DNA of 64,000 nucleotides, from contig JAEYYH010000015.1 in the NCBI GenBank assembly GCA_023430885.1, forward strand, positions 1 through 64,000, in the 5' to 3' direction. Source of the stretch: Bacillota bacterium. Its GTDB lineage: Bacteria; Bacillota_I; Bacilli_A; RF39; UBA660. Positions 17,019 through 27,065 of this stretch are shown one piece after another. The position numbers and the translations under genes are program-made. The notes beneath the pieces were generated by a model. It was given only the letters and a program-made list of their open reading frames with translations, did no database searches and was not told the DNA's origin. How positions within the stretch are numbered: the stretch's first letter is position 1; each line of letters opens with the position of its first letter.

Positions 17019-17660
17019 ATGATTAAAAAAATCGAAAAATATACACTGCCTCTAGGTATGGTAGGAGTAATTGCATATTTAACGCACACTGTTTTAGGAA
17101 GAATACTTTGGAGTGAATATAATCCTATAACAACAGATATTAGTTCACTTACTGCCGCAGGGGCACCTAATAGGGAATTACTTCTAGTTTTTACTTATAT
17201 TTATGGCATTTCAATGATACTTTTTATTACGGGTTTATTAATCAAATCATTTAGAAAATATCACTCTAGTGTAAAAATAGGTTATATTATAATGATAATT
17301 ATGCAAATTGTCTCTTTTATTGGATATAGCCTTTTTCCATTATCAGGTGATAAAACGGTTATGAACTTTCAAAATATTTTACATATTATAGTTACAGTAA
17401 TAGTAGTATTTACAACTATTATATCTGGATATTTTTTAGCTTTTGGATATATAAAACAAGAAAAAAAACCAATATTAGGAAAATTCATATTAGTTATGGC
17501 TATTATAATTACAATAGCTGGCATGACAAATCCAATTTGTATTAATATGAAACTTAATATACTTGGTCTTACTGAAAGACTTGTAATCTATTCATTACAA
17601 TTAATGCTTTTTATAATATCGGCTTATTATACATTTAGTAAACAAGAAAAAATAGATTAA
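17019..17660 (+). CDS. DUF998 family integral membrane protein
   Basis: A 213-residue protein with six predicted membrane helices. The ITTDISSLTAAGAPNR and LFPLSGD blocks match the DUF998 pattern. Its function is unknown. GAGG lies upstream of the ATG, and the gene starts 20 bases after the Gly-rich prepilin, so it could be read from the same promoter. It converges with ylbJ, whose stop is only nine bases away. Confidence 0.75.
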   Translation: MIKKIEKYTLPLGMVGVIAYLTHTVLGRILWSEYNPITTDISSLTAAGAPNRELLLVFTYIYGISMILFITGLLIKSFRKYHSSVKIGYIIMIIMQIVSFIGYSLFPLSGDKTVMNFQNILHIIVTVIVVFTTIISGYFLAFGYIKQEKKPILGKFILVMAIIITIAGMTNPICINMKLNILGLTERLVIYSLQLMLFIISAYYTFSKQEKID

Positions 17661-17669
17661 TTTAATAAT

Positions 17670-18626
17670 CTATAAAATAAGCAAATATATTATAAGTCCT
17701 GATAATAATGCATGAATTATTCTAGCAATAAAATAAGGTAAATACCTTATTTTTTTTTCGCTTAAAATACTCATTACCTGCATATGACAACTAAAACCTC
17801 CAAAAGATATAATCATAGTAGTTAAAATTATTTTAGTATTTATACTTATATTTAATTCACTAATAAAACTAAGACCTTGTGTCATTTCAAATAATCCGTT
17901 AACAATACTTTTTATTAATGGGGTAAAACTCATTATATTGTTAATAATAGTAGTGATAATTAGAAAGAAAGTTATTACACCTAAAATAAGTAATAAAGTA
18001 TTTATGCTATCTATTAATGTTTTAGTAAGAACTTTTCCAAATTTTTCACTTTTTATTCTTTTATTATTCATATTTAAAATAGCTTTTTTTAGAGAAAATG
18101 AATTATCTTTAGTAGTAGGATGATAATTTCTAACACATATGCCAATAATAATATTACTAATATAATGGGCTATTAATATAAGTAATCCGATTTTATAATT
18201 GCTTAAAAAACTGACTCCAACAGTTCCAAGAATAAATAACGGATTAGAAAAATGTGTAAACATAAGTAATTTTTCTGCTTCTTCTAAGTCAATCATATTT
18301 TTATCAAGTAATTCATTTATATATTTAGCATTACTAGGAATTCCAGAAATAATGCTCATAATAAAAACAAAGGAAGAGTTACCACTCATTCTAAATAGTA
18401 TTGCCATAACTGGTTTAAATATTTCACTTACAAATTCTACAAAACCATAGTTTATCAGCAAACTAGATATAACAAAAAATGGAAATAAAGAAGGAAAAAG
18501 GTTATTCTTCCAAATGTCAAGTGAAAGTGTAACTGAATCAAGTATAGATGAAGAATTTACTAGTATTTGTGATACAATAAATAGTAGAGTGCCTATGATT
18601 AAGATACTTTTGATTATTTTTCTCAT
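17670..18626 (-). CDS. ylbJ: Sporulation integral membrane protein YlbJ
   Basis: A 318-residue polytopic membrane protein with the nucleoside-recognition (Gate) fold. SLFPFFVISSLL, SIISGIPSNAKYI and HFSNPLFILGTVGVSFL are typical of YlbJ, which is under SigE control in Bacillus and needed for spore cortex formation. It is shorter than Bacillus YlbJ (about 400). GGTGA is the ribosome site on the minus strand. ylbL is divergent next door, as expected for the ylbJ-ylbL neighbourhood. Confidence 0.85.
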   Translation of the reverse strand: MRKIIKSILIIGTLLFIVSQILVNSSSILDSVTLSLDIWKNNLFPSLFPFFVISSLLINYGFVEFVSEIFKPVMAILFRMSGNSSFVFIMSIISGIPSNAKYINELLDKNMIDLEEAEKLLMFTHFSNPLFILGTVGVSFLSNYKIGLLILIAHYISNIIIGICVRNYHPTTKDNSFSLKKAILNMNNKRIKSEKFGKVLTKTLIDSINTLLLILGVITFFLIITTIINNIMSFTPLIKSIVNGLFEMTQGLSFISELNISINTKIILTTMIISFGGFSCHMQVMSILSEKKIRYLPYFIARIIHALLSGLIIYLLIL

Positions 18627-18658
18627 TTGATCACCATATTCTATATAAAGGAGAATTT

Positions 18659-19672
18659 ATGATTAATAAAATATATGTGAATTTAAAAAAATATTTCAAA
18701 GAAAACTGGAAGTATTTATTAATATTTATTATTACGGTATTTATTTGTACTTACAAATTGCCGTTTTATATTGATTCAACAGGTGGACTAATTGACACTT
18801 CCAAAAGAGTTTCAATAGAAGGCGCCAAAAAAGTAGAAGGTAGCTTTAATATGGCTTACGTTAATGAAGTTCAGGCTACTATTCCCTTATGGTTTATCAG
18901 TTTACTTAATGATAATTGGGATGTTGTAAAAGAAGAAGAAATTACTTACGGTGACATGACTGTAGATGAAGTGATTGAGTATGGAAGAATTTCTATGCGT
19001 GAGGGTGCTAAAGATGCTGTTGAGATAGCATATAAGAAAGCTGGCTTAGAAGTAACTGAATCAAATAGGAAAACAGCTGTTATATATCGAAATGAAGAAG
19101 CTGATACTGATTTAAAAATAGGAGACACTATTAATAGTATTAATGGAAATAAAATGACTGATTTTGATAGTTTAACAAATTATTTAACAAAGTTTAAAGT
19201 TGGAGATAAGTTAACTATAGAAGTTACTAATAATAGTAAAAAATATACAAGATATGCTAAAATGATTGATATTGACGGGCAGCCAAGAATAGGAATTATT
19301 TTACTTGAAACTAGAGATATAGATACTGATCCAGAATGTACTCTATCATATAAGGCATCAGAATCAGGATCTTCTGGTGGTTTAATGACAACTCTTACTA
19401 TATATAATTATTTAATTGATAAAGATATAACCGGTGGCAAGAAAATAGCAGGGACAGGTACTATAGAAAAAGACGGGACTATAGGAGAAATTGCAGGCAT
19501 TAAATATAAGTTAGCTGGAGCAGTTAAAAAAAAGGCAGAAATATTTTTGGTGCCAGCAGGTGAAAACTATGATGAAGCTGTTAAACTTAAAAAAGAAAAA
19601 AATTATGATATTAAAATAGTATCGATAAGTACTTTTGATGAAGCAGTTGAATATTTAGAAAGCAATATGTAA
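18659..19672 (+). CDS. ylbL: YlbL-type membrane-anchored PDZ-Lon protease
   Basis: 337 residues: one N-terminal transmembrane helix (about 16-35), a PDZ domain (about 130-200) and a Lon-like S16 protease domain (about 210-337) outside the membrane. The catalytic Ser is Ser239 in SGSSGGLM; the Lys partner lies in AGIKYKLAGA. B. subtilis YlbL and streptococcal SepM have this architecture and process extracellular or membrane substrates. AAGGAG precedes the ATG. It is divergent from ylbJ. Confidence 0.9.
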   Translation: MINKIYVNLKKYFKENWKYLLIFIITVFICTYKLPFYIDSTGGLIDTSKRVSIEGAKKVEGSFNMAYVNEVQATIPLWFISLLNDNWDVVKEEEITYGDMTVDEVIEYGRISMREGAKDAVEIAYKKAGLEVTESNRKTAVIYRNEEADTDLKIGDTINSINGNKMTDFDSLTNYLTKFKVGDKLTIEVTNNSKKYTRYAKMIDIDGQPRIGIILLETRDIDTDPECTLSYKASESGSSGGLMTTLTIYNYLIDKDITGGKKIAGTGTIEKDGTIGEIAGIKYKLAGAVKKKAEIFLVPAGENYDEAVKLKKEKNYDIKIVSISTFDEAVEYLESNM

Positions 19673-19694
19673 TAAAACTATATAATATACTAGT

Positions 19695-19732
19695 AAAAAA
19701 GGCTATAAATGTAATAATTTGTAGTCTTTTTT
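19695..19732 (+). terminator. Rho-independent terminator
   Basis: An imperfect stem of AAAAAAGGCTATAAAT with ATTTGTAGTCTTTTTT ends the ylbL unit. Confidence 0.7.
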
Positions 19733-19767
19733 GTCAAAAAATGTTAAAATATATTAAGGTGATTTAA

Positions 19768-22311
19768 ATGAAACGTAATGAAGTAGACATAAATAAAGTT
19801 TCGCCGATGATGCGTCAGTACATCGAGGTAAAAGATGCTAATCCAGACATAATTGTTATGTTTAGAATTGGTGATTTTTATGAGATGTTTTTTGAGGATG
19901 CAATAAATGTATCTAGAGAATTGGAACTAACTTTAACTGGTAAAAATTGTGGTTTAGATGAAAGAGTTCCTATGTGTGGTGTTCCTCATCATGCAGTTAA
20001 TATATATTTGGAAAAATTAATTGAAAAAGGTTATAAAGTAGGTATATGTGAACAAATGGAAGATCCTAGATTTACTAAAGGTCTTTTAAAAAGAGATTTA
20101 ACTAGAATAGTAAGTGTAGGAACTGTTATAAGTAATGACAGTTTAAATGAAAAAGATAATAATTATATAGGTAGTATAGTAGATTTTAATCATGTTTATA
20201 TTCTAGCATATACAGATATTTCAACAGGTGATATGTATGTAAGTATGGTAGAACATAATGTATCAAAACTTGTTAGTGAAATAATAAGTACTAACATTAA
20301 AGAAATTATTATGACTAGTAAAGTTGATGTTAGTGTTAATGCCCTTCTTAAAAATCAATTTAAAATAACAACAACTATTACTGATGAAGTAGAAAGTAAT
20401 AAAGATTATGATTATATATATGAAGATGTTGGTGATGTAAGATATGTCGAAGCAATTAAACATTTACTAACATATATAACTAATACACAAAAACGCAACT
20501 TATCACATCTTCAAAAAGTAATTATTAAAGATAATAAAGATTATTTAAAGATGGATATTCATACTAAAAGAAATCTTGAACTTACAGAAACACTTAGATT
20601 AAAAGACCGTAATTATTCATTGATATGGCTTTTAGATAAAACAAAAACAGCTATGGGTAGCCGTATGCTAAAGAATATGATTGAAAATCCACTTGTTAAT
20701 AAGTCTGAGATTGAAAGAAGATATGACACTGTTGAAGTTTTATTAAAAGAATTTATACTAAAAGAAGATCTGCAAAATCTTTTATACGAAGTATATGACT
20801 TAGAAAGATTATCTGGTCGTATAGCTTTTGGAAGTGCTAATGCTAGAGATTTACTACAACTTAAAACTTCTTTAGGTGTACTTCCTAAAATAAGTGAAAT
20901 ACTAAAGCAAATTAATTTTCATAAAGAAATAGTACCAATAACAGAATTACACGCGCTACTTGAAGAAAGTATTTATGAAAATCCACCAATATCTTTAAAA
21001 GAAGGATATTTAATAAAAGAAAAGTATAATTCTGAACTTGATGAACTTAAGGATTTAAGAAAAGGCGGCAAAGATTTTGTTGCCAGATTTGAAACTGAAG
21101 AAAAAGAAAGAACAGGTATTAAGAATTTAAAGATTGGATATAATAAAGTTTTTGGATATTTTATTGAAGTATCAAAAGGCAGTACTAACCTAGTTAAAGA
21201 AGAATATGGCTATGAAAGAAGACAAACACTTTCAAATTGTGAGCGATATATAAGTCCAATACTAAAAGAAAAAGAAGCATTAATACTTAACGCTGAGGAA
21301 AAAATAATTGATTTAGAATATGAATTATTTTCAGGTATTAGAGAACAAATAAAAAATTATATTCCTAAACTTCAAGAAATATCTAAAGTAATAAGTGAAA
21401 TTGATGTTATGCAGTCTTTTGCAACTGTAACAGAAGCTAATAACTATGTAAGACCAGTTTTATCAGATGATAGAATTGTTAATGTTACTGATGGTAGACA
21501 TCCTGTGGTTGAAAAAGTAACTGGCGGAGAATTTGTTCCTAATGATATTATTATGGATAAGAGTACAAATATTCTACTAATAACTGGTCCAAATATGGCT
21601 GGTAAAAGTACTTATATGCGTCAAATGGCTATTACTGTTATAATGGCTCAAATAGGATGTTTTGTGCCTGCTAAAGAGGCTATTTTACCTATTTTTGATC
21701 AGATATTTACAAGAATAGGTGCAAGTGATGATTTAGTAAGTGGTGAATCTACATTCATGGTTGAAATGTTAGAAGCTAACAATGCTATTACTAATGCTAC
21801 AGAAAATAGTTTGATTTTGTTTGACGAGTTAGGTCGCGGAACAGCTACATTCGATGGTATGAGTTTAGCTCAAGCTATAATTGAGTATATAAGTGAGAAT
21901 ATTAAAGCAAAGACACTATTTTCAACACATTATCATGAACTTACCGATTTAGAGGATAATTTAAAAGGACTTAAGAATATTCATGTTAGTGCCTATGAAG
22001 AAAATGGCAACATTACATTCCTTCATAAGATAAAAGATGGTAGCGTTGATAAGAGTTATGGTATTTATGTAGCAAGACTTGCTAAAATGCCAAAATCTTT
22101 AATTGAAAGAGCTAATCAAATATTAAAAGTTTATGAAGACAAAGAAATAAAAAGAGATATTAAAGTTCAAGAATCTCTTCCACTTGATGATTTAATAAAT
22201 ATCAAAAGTGAAGTAGAAGAAGAACTAGAAAAAGTTAATGTAATGGATATTACTCCACTTGATGCATTAAACATATTATATAAATTAAAAGAAAAAATAA
22301 ATAATAAGTAA
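19768..22311 (+). CDS. mutS: DNA mismatch repair protein MutS
   Basis: A full-length MutS1 of 847 residues. The mismatch-reading Phe-X-Glu is Phe37-Tyr-Glu in RIGDFYEMF. The ATPase has Walker A GPNMAGKST, Walker B LILFDELGRGTATFDG and the signature region STFMVEM. It recognises mispairs as a dimer and recruits MutL. mutL is not adjacent; dxs follows after 12 bases. AAGGTG precedes the ATG. Confidence 0.98.
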   Translation: MKRNEVDINKVSPMMRQYIEVKDANPDIIVMFRIGDFYEMFFEDAINVSRELELTLTGKNCGLDERVPMCGVPHHAVNIYLEKLIEKGYKVGICEQMEDPRFTKGLLKRDLTRIVSVGTVISNDSLNEKDNNYIGSIVDFNHVYILAYTDISTGDMYVSMVEHNVSKLVSEIISTNIKEIIMTSKVDVSVNALLKNQFKITTTITDEVESNKDYDYIYEDVGDVRYVEAIKHLLTYITNTQKRNLSHLQKVIIKDNKDYLKMDIHTKRNLELTETLRLKDRNYSLIWLLDKTKTAMGSRMLKNMIENPLVNKSEIERRYDTVEVLLKEFILKEDLQNLLYEVYDLERLSGRIAFGSANARDLLQLKTSLGVLPKISEILKQINFHKEIVPITELHALLEESIYENPPISLKEGYLIKEKYNSELDELKDLRKGGKDFVARFETEEKERTGIKNLKIGYNKVFGYFIEVSKGSTNLVKEEYGYERRQTLSNCERYISPILKEKEALILNAEEKIIDLEYELFSGIREQIKNYIPKLQEISKVISEIDVMQSFATVTEANNYVRPVLSDDRIVNVTDGRHPVVEKVTGGEFVPNDIIMDKSTNILLITGPNMAGKSTYMRQMAITVIMAQIGCFVPAKEAILPIFDQIFTRIGASDDLVSGESTFMVEMLEANNAITNATENSLILFDELGRGTATFDGMSLAQAIIEYISENIKAKTLFSTHYHELTDLEDNLKGLKNIHVSAYEENGNITFLHKIKDGSVDKSYGIYVARLAKMPKSLIERANQILKVYEDKEIKRDIKVQESLPLDDLINIKSEVEEELEKVNVMDITPLDALNILYKLKEKINNK

Positions 22312-22323
22312 GGAGATGAGTAT

Positions 22324-24192
22324 ATGGATATAGTCCAAATTAAAAACCCTAAATTTATTAAACATATGAAGAGAAAAGAATTAGAGAGATTAGGAACTGA
22401 TATAAGAGAGTTTCTAGTAGATAATGTTTCTAAAACAGGCGGTCATTTATCATCTAATTTAGGTATTGTTGATTTAACAATAGCAATTCATAAGGTTTTT
22501 GATAGTCCAAAAGATAAAATTATTTTTGATGTTGGGCATCAAGCATATACTCATAAAATACTTACAGGTAGAGCTGGCGATTTTAAAAATTTAAGACAGT
22601 ATGGTGGTTTATCAGGTTTCCAAAAAAGGTCTGAATCTATTCATGATTGTTATGAAGCTGGACACTCTTCAACAAGTTTAAGTGCAGCTTTAGGTTTTGC
22701 CATTGCTCGTGATTTAGATAAAAAGAAATATAATGTAATAGCAGTAATTGGTGATGGTTCAATTGGTAACGGTCTTGCCTATGAAGCTTTAAATCATATA
22801 GGAAGTCTAGATACCAAACTAATTGTTATATTAAATGATAATGAGATGAGTATTTCTAGAAATGTAGGGGCTTTACATAACAGTCTAGACAGGATACGAA
22901 GTAATTATAAATATAATCGTGCTAAAAACGAAACAAAGAGTATATTACAGAAGACACCTCTTATAGGCAATGGTCTATATAAAGGTGTAGGGCTTATAAA
23001 AGAGTCTATCAAAAAGATATATATGAAAGAAGGTTATCTTTTTGAAGAATTTGGCTTTAATTATTATGGGCCAATAAACGGACATGACTACGATGAAATG
23101 CAATTATATTTAGAAATGGCAAAAAGAGAAAATAGACCTGTTCTCTTGCATGTCATAACCGAAAAAGGAAAAGGTTATAAGTTTGCTGAAGAAGATACTG
23201 AAGGAAAATGGCATGGTATAGGCAAGTTTGACAAAGAAACTGGTACTGTAGTTAGCGTAGATGATAATAAAATTAGCTGGAGTGAAACAATATCAAAACA
23301 ACTTATTGACTTAGCAGAATTAGATGAAGATGTAGTTGTTATCACACCTGCTATGGCAAACGGATCAAAATTAAATAAATTTAAAGAAGAATTTCCTAAA
23401 AGATTTATTGATGTAGGCATAGCCGAAGAACATGGGTTAGTTATGGCTAATTCAATGGCACTATGTGGTAAAAAACCATTTATTTCTATCTATTCAACTT
23501 TTATGCAAAGAGGTTATGACCAGATACAACAAGATATTGCTAGAATGAATGGTAATGTAGTAATTGGTATTGATAGAGCAGGTATTGTAGGAGAAGATGG
23601 AGAAACCCATCAAGGTATCTATGATGTGTCATTATTATCGCATATTCCGAATATGGTTATAATGGCTCCAAAGGACAGTATTGAAAGCGGTAATATGCTT
23701 TATACAGCCTTTAATTCTAATAAACCATGTGCGATAAGATATTCTAGAAACAGAATTGAATATAAAGAATCTGAATATCGTAAGATTGCTATAGGATCAT
23801 GGGATGAATTAAAAAAAGGACTTGATGGAACTATAATTAGTTATGGTGATTTTGTAAATAATGCTTTAGAAATAAGTAAAGAATTATTTAGACATAAACA
23901 CAGCATTGGTGTTGTAAATGCAAGGTTTATAAAACCATTTGATACATCAGTATTTGATAGTTTACTTGCTAAAGGAAAACCAATCTTTGTTTATGAAGAA
24001 GTAGCAGCAATCGGCTCTTTAGGGGAAAGACTATGTGCTTATGCATCAAATAAAGGCTATAATGTTCCAATATATACATTTGGCATAAATGATAAATTTA
24101 TAAGACAAGGCAAATGTGATATAATAATAAAGAAATTAGAATTAGATGTAGAGTCAATGATTGAAAGAATAAGAAATATTTTAGGAGGTTAG
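22324..24192 (+). CDS. dxs: 1-deoxy-D-xylulose-5-phosphate synthase
   Basis: The first enzyme of the MEP isoprenoid pathway, joining pyruvate and glyceraldehyde 3-phosphate with thiamine diphosphate. It has 622 residues. The TPP motif GDGSIGNGLAYEALN, the conserved ISRNVGAL, the Glu-bearing DVGIAEEHG and the C-terminal transketolase domain are all visible. AAGGAG precedes the ATG. It lies in a mutS-dxs run and its product feeds undecaprenyl phosphate synthesis used by MurG and UppP. Confidence 0.97.
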   Translation: MDIVQIKNPKFIKHMKRKELERLGTDIREFLVDNVSKTGGHLSSNLGIVDLTIAIHKVFDSPKDKIIFDVGHQAYTHKILTGRAGDFKNLRQYGGLSGFQKRSESIHDCYEAGHSSTSLSAALGFAIARDLDKKKYNVIAVIGDGSIGNGLAYEALNHIGSLDTKLIVILNDNEMSISRNVGALHNSLDRIRSNYKYNRAKNETKSILQKTPLIGNGLYKGVGLIKESIKKIYMKEGYLFEEFGFNYYGPINGHDYDEMQLYLEMAKRENRPVLLHVITEKGKGYKFAEEDTEGKWHGIGKFDKETGTVVSVDDNKISWSETISKQLIDLAELDEDVVVITPAMANGSKLNKFKEEFPKRFIDVGIAEEHGLVMANSMALCGKKPFISIYSTFMQRGYDQIQQDIARMNGNVVIGIDRAGIVGEDGETHQGIYDVSLLSHIPNMVIMAPKDSIESGNMLYTAFNSNKPCAIRYSRNRIEYKESEYRKIAIGSWDELKKGLDGTIISYGDFVNNALEISKELFRHKHSIGVVNARFIKPFDTSVFDSLLAKGKPIFVYEEVAAIGSLGERLCAYASNKGYNVPIYTFGINDKFIRQGKCDIIIKKLELDVESMIERIRNILGG

Positions 24193-24193
24193 T

Positions 24194-24580
24194 ATGGATC
24201 TGTTAAAAAAAGAAAACTGGTGGGTTTGGTTAATCCTTACTATTTTTACAGGTAGTACAAGTACATTACTACTAGGAGCATTAATAGGTTGCTTTAAAAA
24301 AGATGCTTGGTATGCTGACTGGAAAAATTGGGCGCTAGGATTTTTACTTTTCATAATTCCTGGACTTGTCATGATAAGTGTTTTTATTATTCAAATGACA
24401 TGCGAAGTGGCATTTAAATTAGAGGTTCCAGGTAGTGAACTATATTTATCACCATATGCTTGGATATTATGTTTAATAATTCCAGTAATTGGGTGGATTT
24501 GTTTTAGTGTTATGATGTTTTATCTAACTTTATGGAACATAATAATGCTTAAGTATGGTAAGGCTGAAAGATACATATAA
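24194..24580 (+). CDS. Hypothetical small membrane protein
   Basis: 128 residues with three hydrophobic segments (about 10-32, 45-68 and 90-118) and several Trp residues near the membrane borders. It starts one base after the dxs stop, with AGGAGG inside the end of dxs, so it is translationally linked to dxs. No family is recognised. Confidence 0.6.
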   Translation: MDLLKKENWWVWLILTIFTGSTSTLLLGALIGCFKKDAWYADWKNWALGFLLFIIPGLVMISVFIIQMTCEVAFKLEVPGSELYLSPYAWILCLIIPVIGWICFSVMMFYLTLWNIIMLKYGKAERYI

Positions 24581-24585
24581 TAATA

Positions 24586-24622
24586 AACTGCTAACTATAT
24601 AAAAGTTAGCTGTTTTGTTTTT
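24586..24622 (+). terminator. Rho-independent terminator
   Basis: AACTGCTAACT and AGTTAGCTGTT pair with one mismatch, followed by TTGTTTTT. Confidence 0.7.
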
Positions 24623-24674
24623 AAAATTATTCTAATTATTTATTTTATATGTTATAATGAATTAGGTGATTGAA

Positions 24675-25076
24675 GTGGAACAACTGAATAGAAGTGAATT
24701 AAGAAAAATTATAATGACAGCTTTATATCAAATAAATGTTTATGATGCTAACAAAATGAATTATAATGTCGATGATGTAATCAAGGAAAACTTGGAAATA
24801 GAAAATGAATTTGTTAAAGAAGTAGTGCATGGTGTTCTTGAAAATAAAACTGCTATAGATGAGAAAGCTAACGAATACTTAAGTGGTTGGAAGATTACTA
24901 GATTGGGTAATACAGACCAAGCGATACTTAGAATGGGTATATATGAATTATTATATACAAAGACACCTGAAGTAGTTGCTATAAATGAAGCTATTGAACT
25001 GGCTAAAGCTTACAGTGATGACGATGTTAGAAAAATGATTAATGGAGTGTTAGACAAAATTTATCATAATAAATAG
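24675..25076 (+). CDS. nusB: Transcription antitermination factor NusB
   Basis: 133 residues, all-helical NusB fold (LRKIIMTALYQINVY at the start, AILRMGIYELLY and VAINEAIELAKAYS later). It binds BoxA RNA with NusE in antitermination complexes. GTG 24675 is preferred because AGGTG is six bases upstream, the same arrangement as in mutS and xseA; GTG 24666 would overlap the ribosome site. xseA follows eight bases later, a common gene order. Confidence 0.92.
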   Translation: MEQLNRSELRKIIMTALYQINVYDANKMNYNVDDVIKENLEIENEFVKEVVHGVLENKTAIDEKANEYLSGWKITRLGNTDQAILRMGIYELLYTKTPEVVAINEAIELAKAYSDDDVRKMINGVLDKIYHNK

Positions 25077-25084
25077 GTGATAAT

Positions 25085-26431
25085 ATGAATAATGATGTAA
25101 ATAAATATTTAACAGTCAGTGCTTTAACTGGTTATTTAAAATATAAATTTGATACAGATGAACATTTAAAGTGCGTCTTTTTAAAGGGAGAAATATCTAA
25201 CTTTAAGAGTCATACTGCTGGTCATTTGTATTTTTCTATTAAAGATGAAAAAAGTAAAATAAATGCTATTATGTTTGGGGCTAGTGCTAAAAAATTAAAC
25301 TTTACTCCTATGGATGGAACCAAGGTATTATTAGTAGGTAGAGTTAGTGTATATGAAGCAACTGGTAACTATCAAATATATGTTGATGGTATGATGGAAG
25401 ATGGTGTTGGTAATCTTTATGTGGCATATGAAAAGTTAAAAGCTGATTTAGCTAAAGAAGGGCTTTTTGATGAAAAACATAAAAAAGCTATACCAAGATT
25501 TCCTAAACGGGTTGGTGTTATAACAGCTTCTACTGGGGCAGCTATAAGAGATATAATATCTACTATCGAAAGAAGATACCCAGTATGCGAAATAATTCTT
25601 TTTCCTAGTTTAGTGCAGGGAGATAATGCCGCGCCAGATATAGTTAAAAATATAAAAAGAGCTGAAAACTATGACTTAGATGTTTTGATTGTAGGTCGCG
25701 GTGGTGGATCAATAGAAGACTTATGGGCTTTTAACGAAGAAATAGTGGCAAGAGCAATATATAACTGCTCTATACCTACAATAAGTGCTGTAGGGCATGA
25801 AGTTGACTTTACAATAGCAGACTTTGTTGCAGACCATAGAGCTCCTACACCAACAGGGGCAGCAGAAATAGCAGTACCTAATATTATAGAAGTTCAAAGC
25901 ACTTTAAATAGCTTGAGCATTCGTTTAAAAGAAAATATAGTTAAAAAAATTAATTACAATAAATTATTACTTGATAGTTATAAGAATTCGTTTATAATTA
26001 AAAATCCAGTTATAATGTATGAAAATAAAAAGATATTGTTAGATCAATATCAAGAAAAAATTTATTTTTTATTAAATCATAAATTAGAGTTAAGGAAAAA
26101 TAGTTTAACACATTTACTTGAAAAAATAAGGTATGTAAGTCCAAAAGAAATTTGCATTAATAAAAGAAAAGATTTAATTATCGTAGATACACAATTAAAT
26201 AATTTAATTAATTATAAGTTAGAAAATACCAAAAAATTAATGGCGCATTTGATTGACAAACTTGAATTAGTAAGTCCGCTAAATGTACTTAAAAGAGGAT
26301 ACACAATTACTTATAAAAATAATAAACCAGTTAATACTATAAAAGATATCAAAGTAAATGATAATTTGAATTTGAAACTACATAATGGTAATGCCTTAGT
26401 AGAAGTAAAAGAAGTTATGGAGGAAAAATAA
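25085..26431 (+). CDS. xseA: Exodeoxyribonuclease VII large subunit
   Basis: 448 residues: an N-terminal OB-fold (about 5-105, with GEISNFKSHTAGHLYFSIKD) and the catalytic domain with RFPKRVGVITASTGAAIRDI, GRGGGSIEDLWAFN and SAVGHEVDFTIADFVADHRAPTPTGAAE. It degrades single-stranded DNA together with XseB in the cytoplasm. AGGTG precedes the ATG. xseB follows with no gap. Confidence 0.97.
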   Translation: MNNDVNKYLTVSALTGYLKYKFDTDEHLKCVFLKGEISNFKSHTAGHLYFSIKDEKSKINAIMFGASAKKLNFTPMDGTKVLLVGRVSVYEATGNYQIYVDGMMEDGVGNLYVAYEKLKADLAKEGLFDEKHKKAIPRFPKRVGVITASTGAAIRDIISTIERRYPVCEIILFPSLVQGDNAAPDIVKNIKRAENYDLDVLIVGRGGGSIEDLWAFNEEIVARAIYNCSIPTISAVGHEVDFTIADFVADHRAPTPTGAAEIAVPNIIEVQSTLNSLSIRLKENIVKKINYNKLLLDSYKNSFIIKNPVIMYENKKILLDQYQEKIYFLLNHKLELRKNSLTHLLEKIRYVSPKEICINKRKDLIIVDTQLNNLINYKLENTKKLMAHLIDKLELVSPLNVLKRGYTITYKNNKPVNTIKDIKVNDNLNLKLHNGNALVEVKEVMEEK

Positions 26432-26641
26432 ATGAAATTTGAAGAAAAAATGGCAAAAGTAGAAACAATAATTAACGAACTAGAAAAAGATGAAATCAAC
26501 TTAGATGATTCAATTAGCAAATATACAGAAGCTATGAAGCTTATTAAAGAGTGTGATGAATCTTTAAAAAAAGCTGAAGAAAAGATTAGTAAAATAGTTG
26601 CTGAAGATGGAACTTTAAAAAGTTTTGAAATAACTGAATAA
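26432..26641 (+). CDS. xseB: Exodeoxyribonuclease VII small subunit
   Basis: 69 residues, two-helix coiled-coil subunit (FEEKMAKVETIINELEKDE...LDDSISKYTEAMKLIKEC) that binds XseA in several copies. Its ATG directly abuts the xseA stop and its GGAGG lies inside xseA, so translation is coupled. Confidence 0.93.
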   Translation: MKFEEKMAKVETIINELEKDEINLDDSISKYTEAMKLIKECDESLKKAEEKISKIVAEDGTLKSFEITE

Positions 26642-26681
26642 TGTAAAATGTGTAAAGTAACAAGAAATTTTATAATAAGTA

Positions 26682-26709
26682 TTGAAAAATGAAAAAGATA
26701 TAGTATAAT
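26682..26709 (+). promoter_or_regulatory. Promoter of the candidate small RNA
   Basis: TTGAAA (26682-26687) and TATAAT (26704-26709) with a 16-base spacer, in the gene-free region after xseB. Confidence 0.6.
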
Positions 26710-26715
26710 TATATA

Positions 26716-26986
26716 TGTAAACGAGATATGCCCAACATTCTTGTTTAAGTAATTTATATAATTTAAAAAAGTAATAATAATTATAATACTATGCATTTAG
26801 ATAAAATCCAATCTATCTGTCTTTAAAATGCAACCCAAATAGTATAGTGTAATTTTAATAAAATATTTATGACGGATTTTCATGTTCAGTAGAACTTTAT
26901 ATATTCTTGTTTTCTCACGTATTCTTTGTAGTTTTTTTGATTTTTATAATAGTATATTAGAGCGCCATAAGTTGGCGCTTTTTTTG
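26716..26986 (+). ncRNA. Candidate small RNA of about 270 nt (6S-like rod?)
   Basis: The 424-base gap between xseB and spoIVB has a good promoter, no ORF of note and a strong terminator (AGCGCC/GGCGCT with seven Ts at its end). The middle folds into a long interrupted helix: ATACTAT (5') with ATAGTAT, extended by ATTATA/TGTAAT, and inside it GCATTT/AAATGC and AGATA/TATCT. This rod with internal bubbles recalls 6S RNA, but I cannot see a diagnostic 6S consensus, and there are no SRP, tmRNA or RNase P signatures. Confidence 0.4.
26961..26986 (+). terminator. Rho-independent terminator
   Basis: AGCGCC and GGCGCT with loop ATAAGTT are followed by seven Ts. It is one of the few GC-rich stems in the window. 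Confidence 0.85.
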
Positions 26987-27065
26987 TTTTCATGGTAATG
27001 GCTCGACTAATTTTGACTCATTTGAACATACTAATAATGTAGTCTGTATTTAAGGAGTTGAGTTT

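Noticed and set aside
26311..26796. Antisense open frame over xseB and the small-RNA region
   Set aside because: Low-complexity hydrophobic composition is the mirror of AT-rich coding DNA; xseB is the conserved product.
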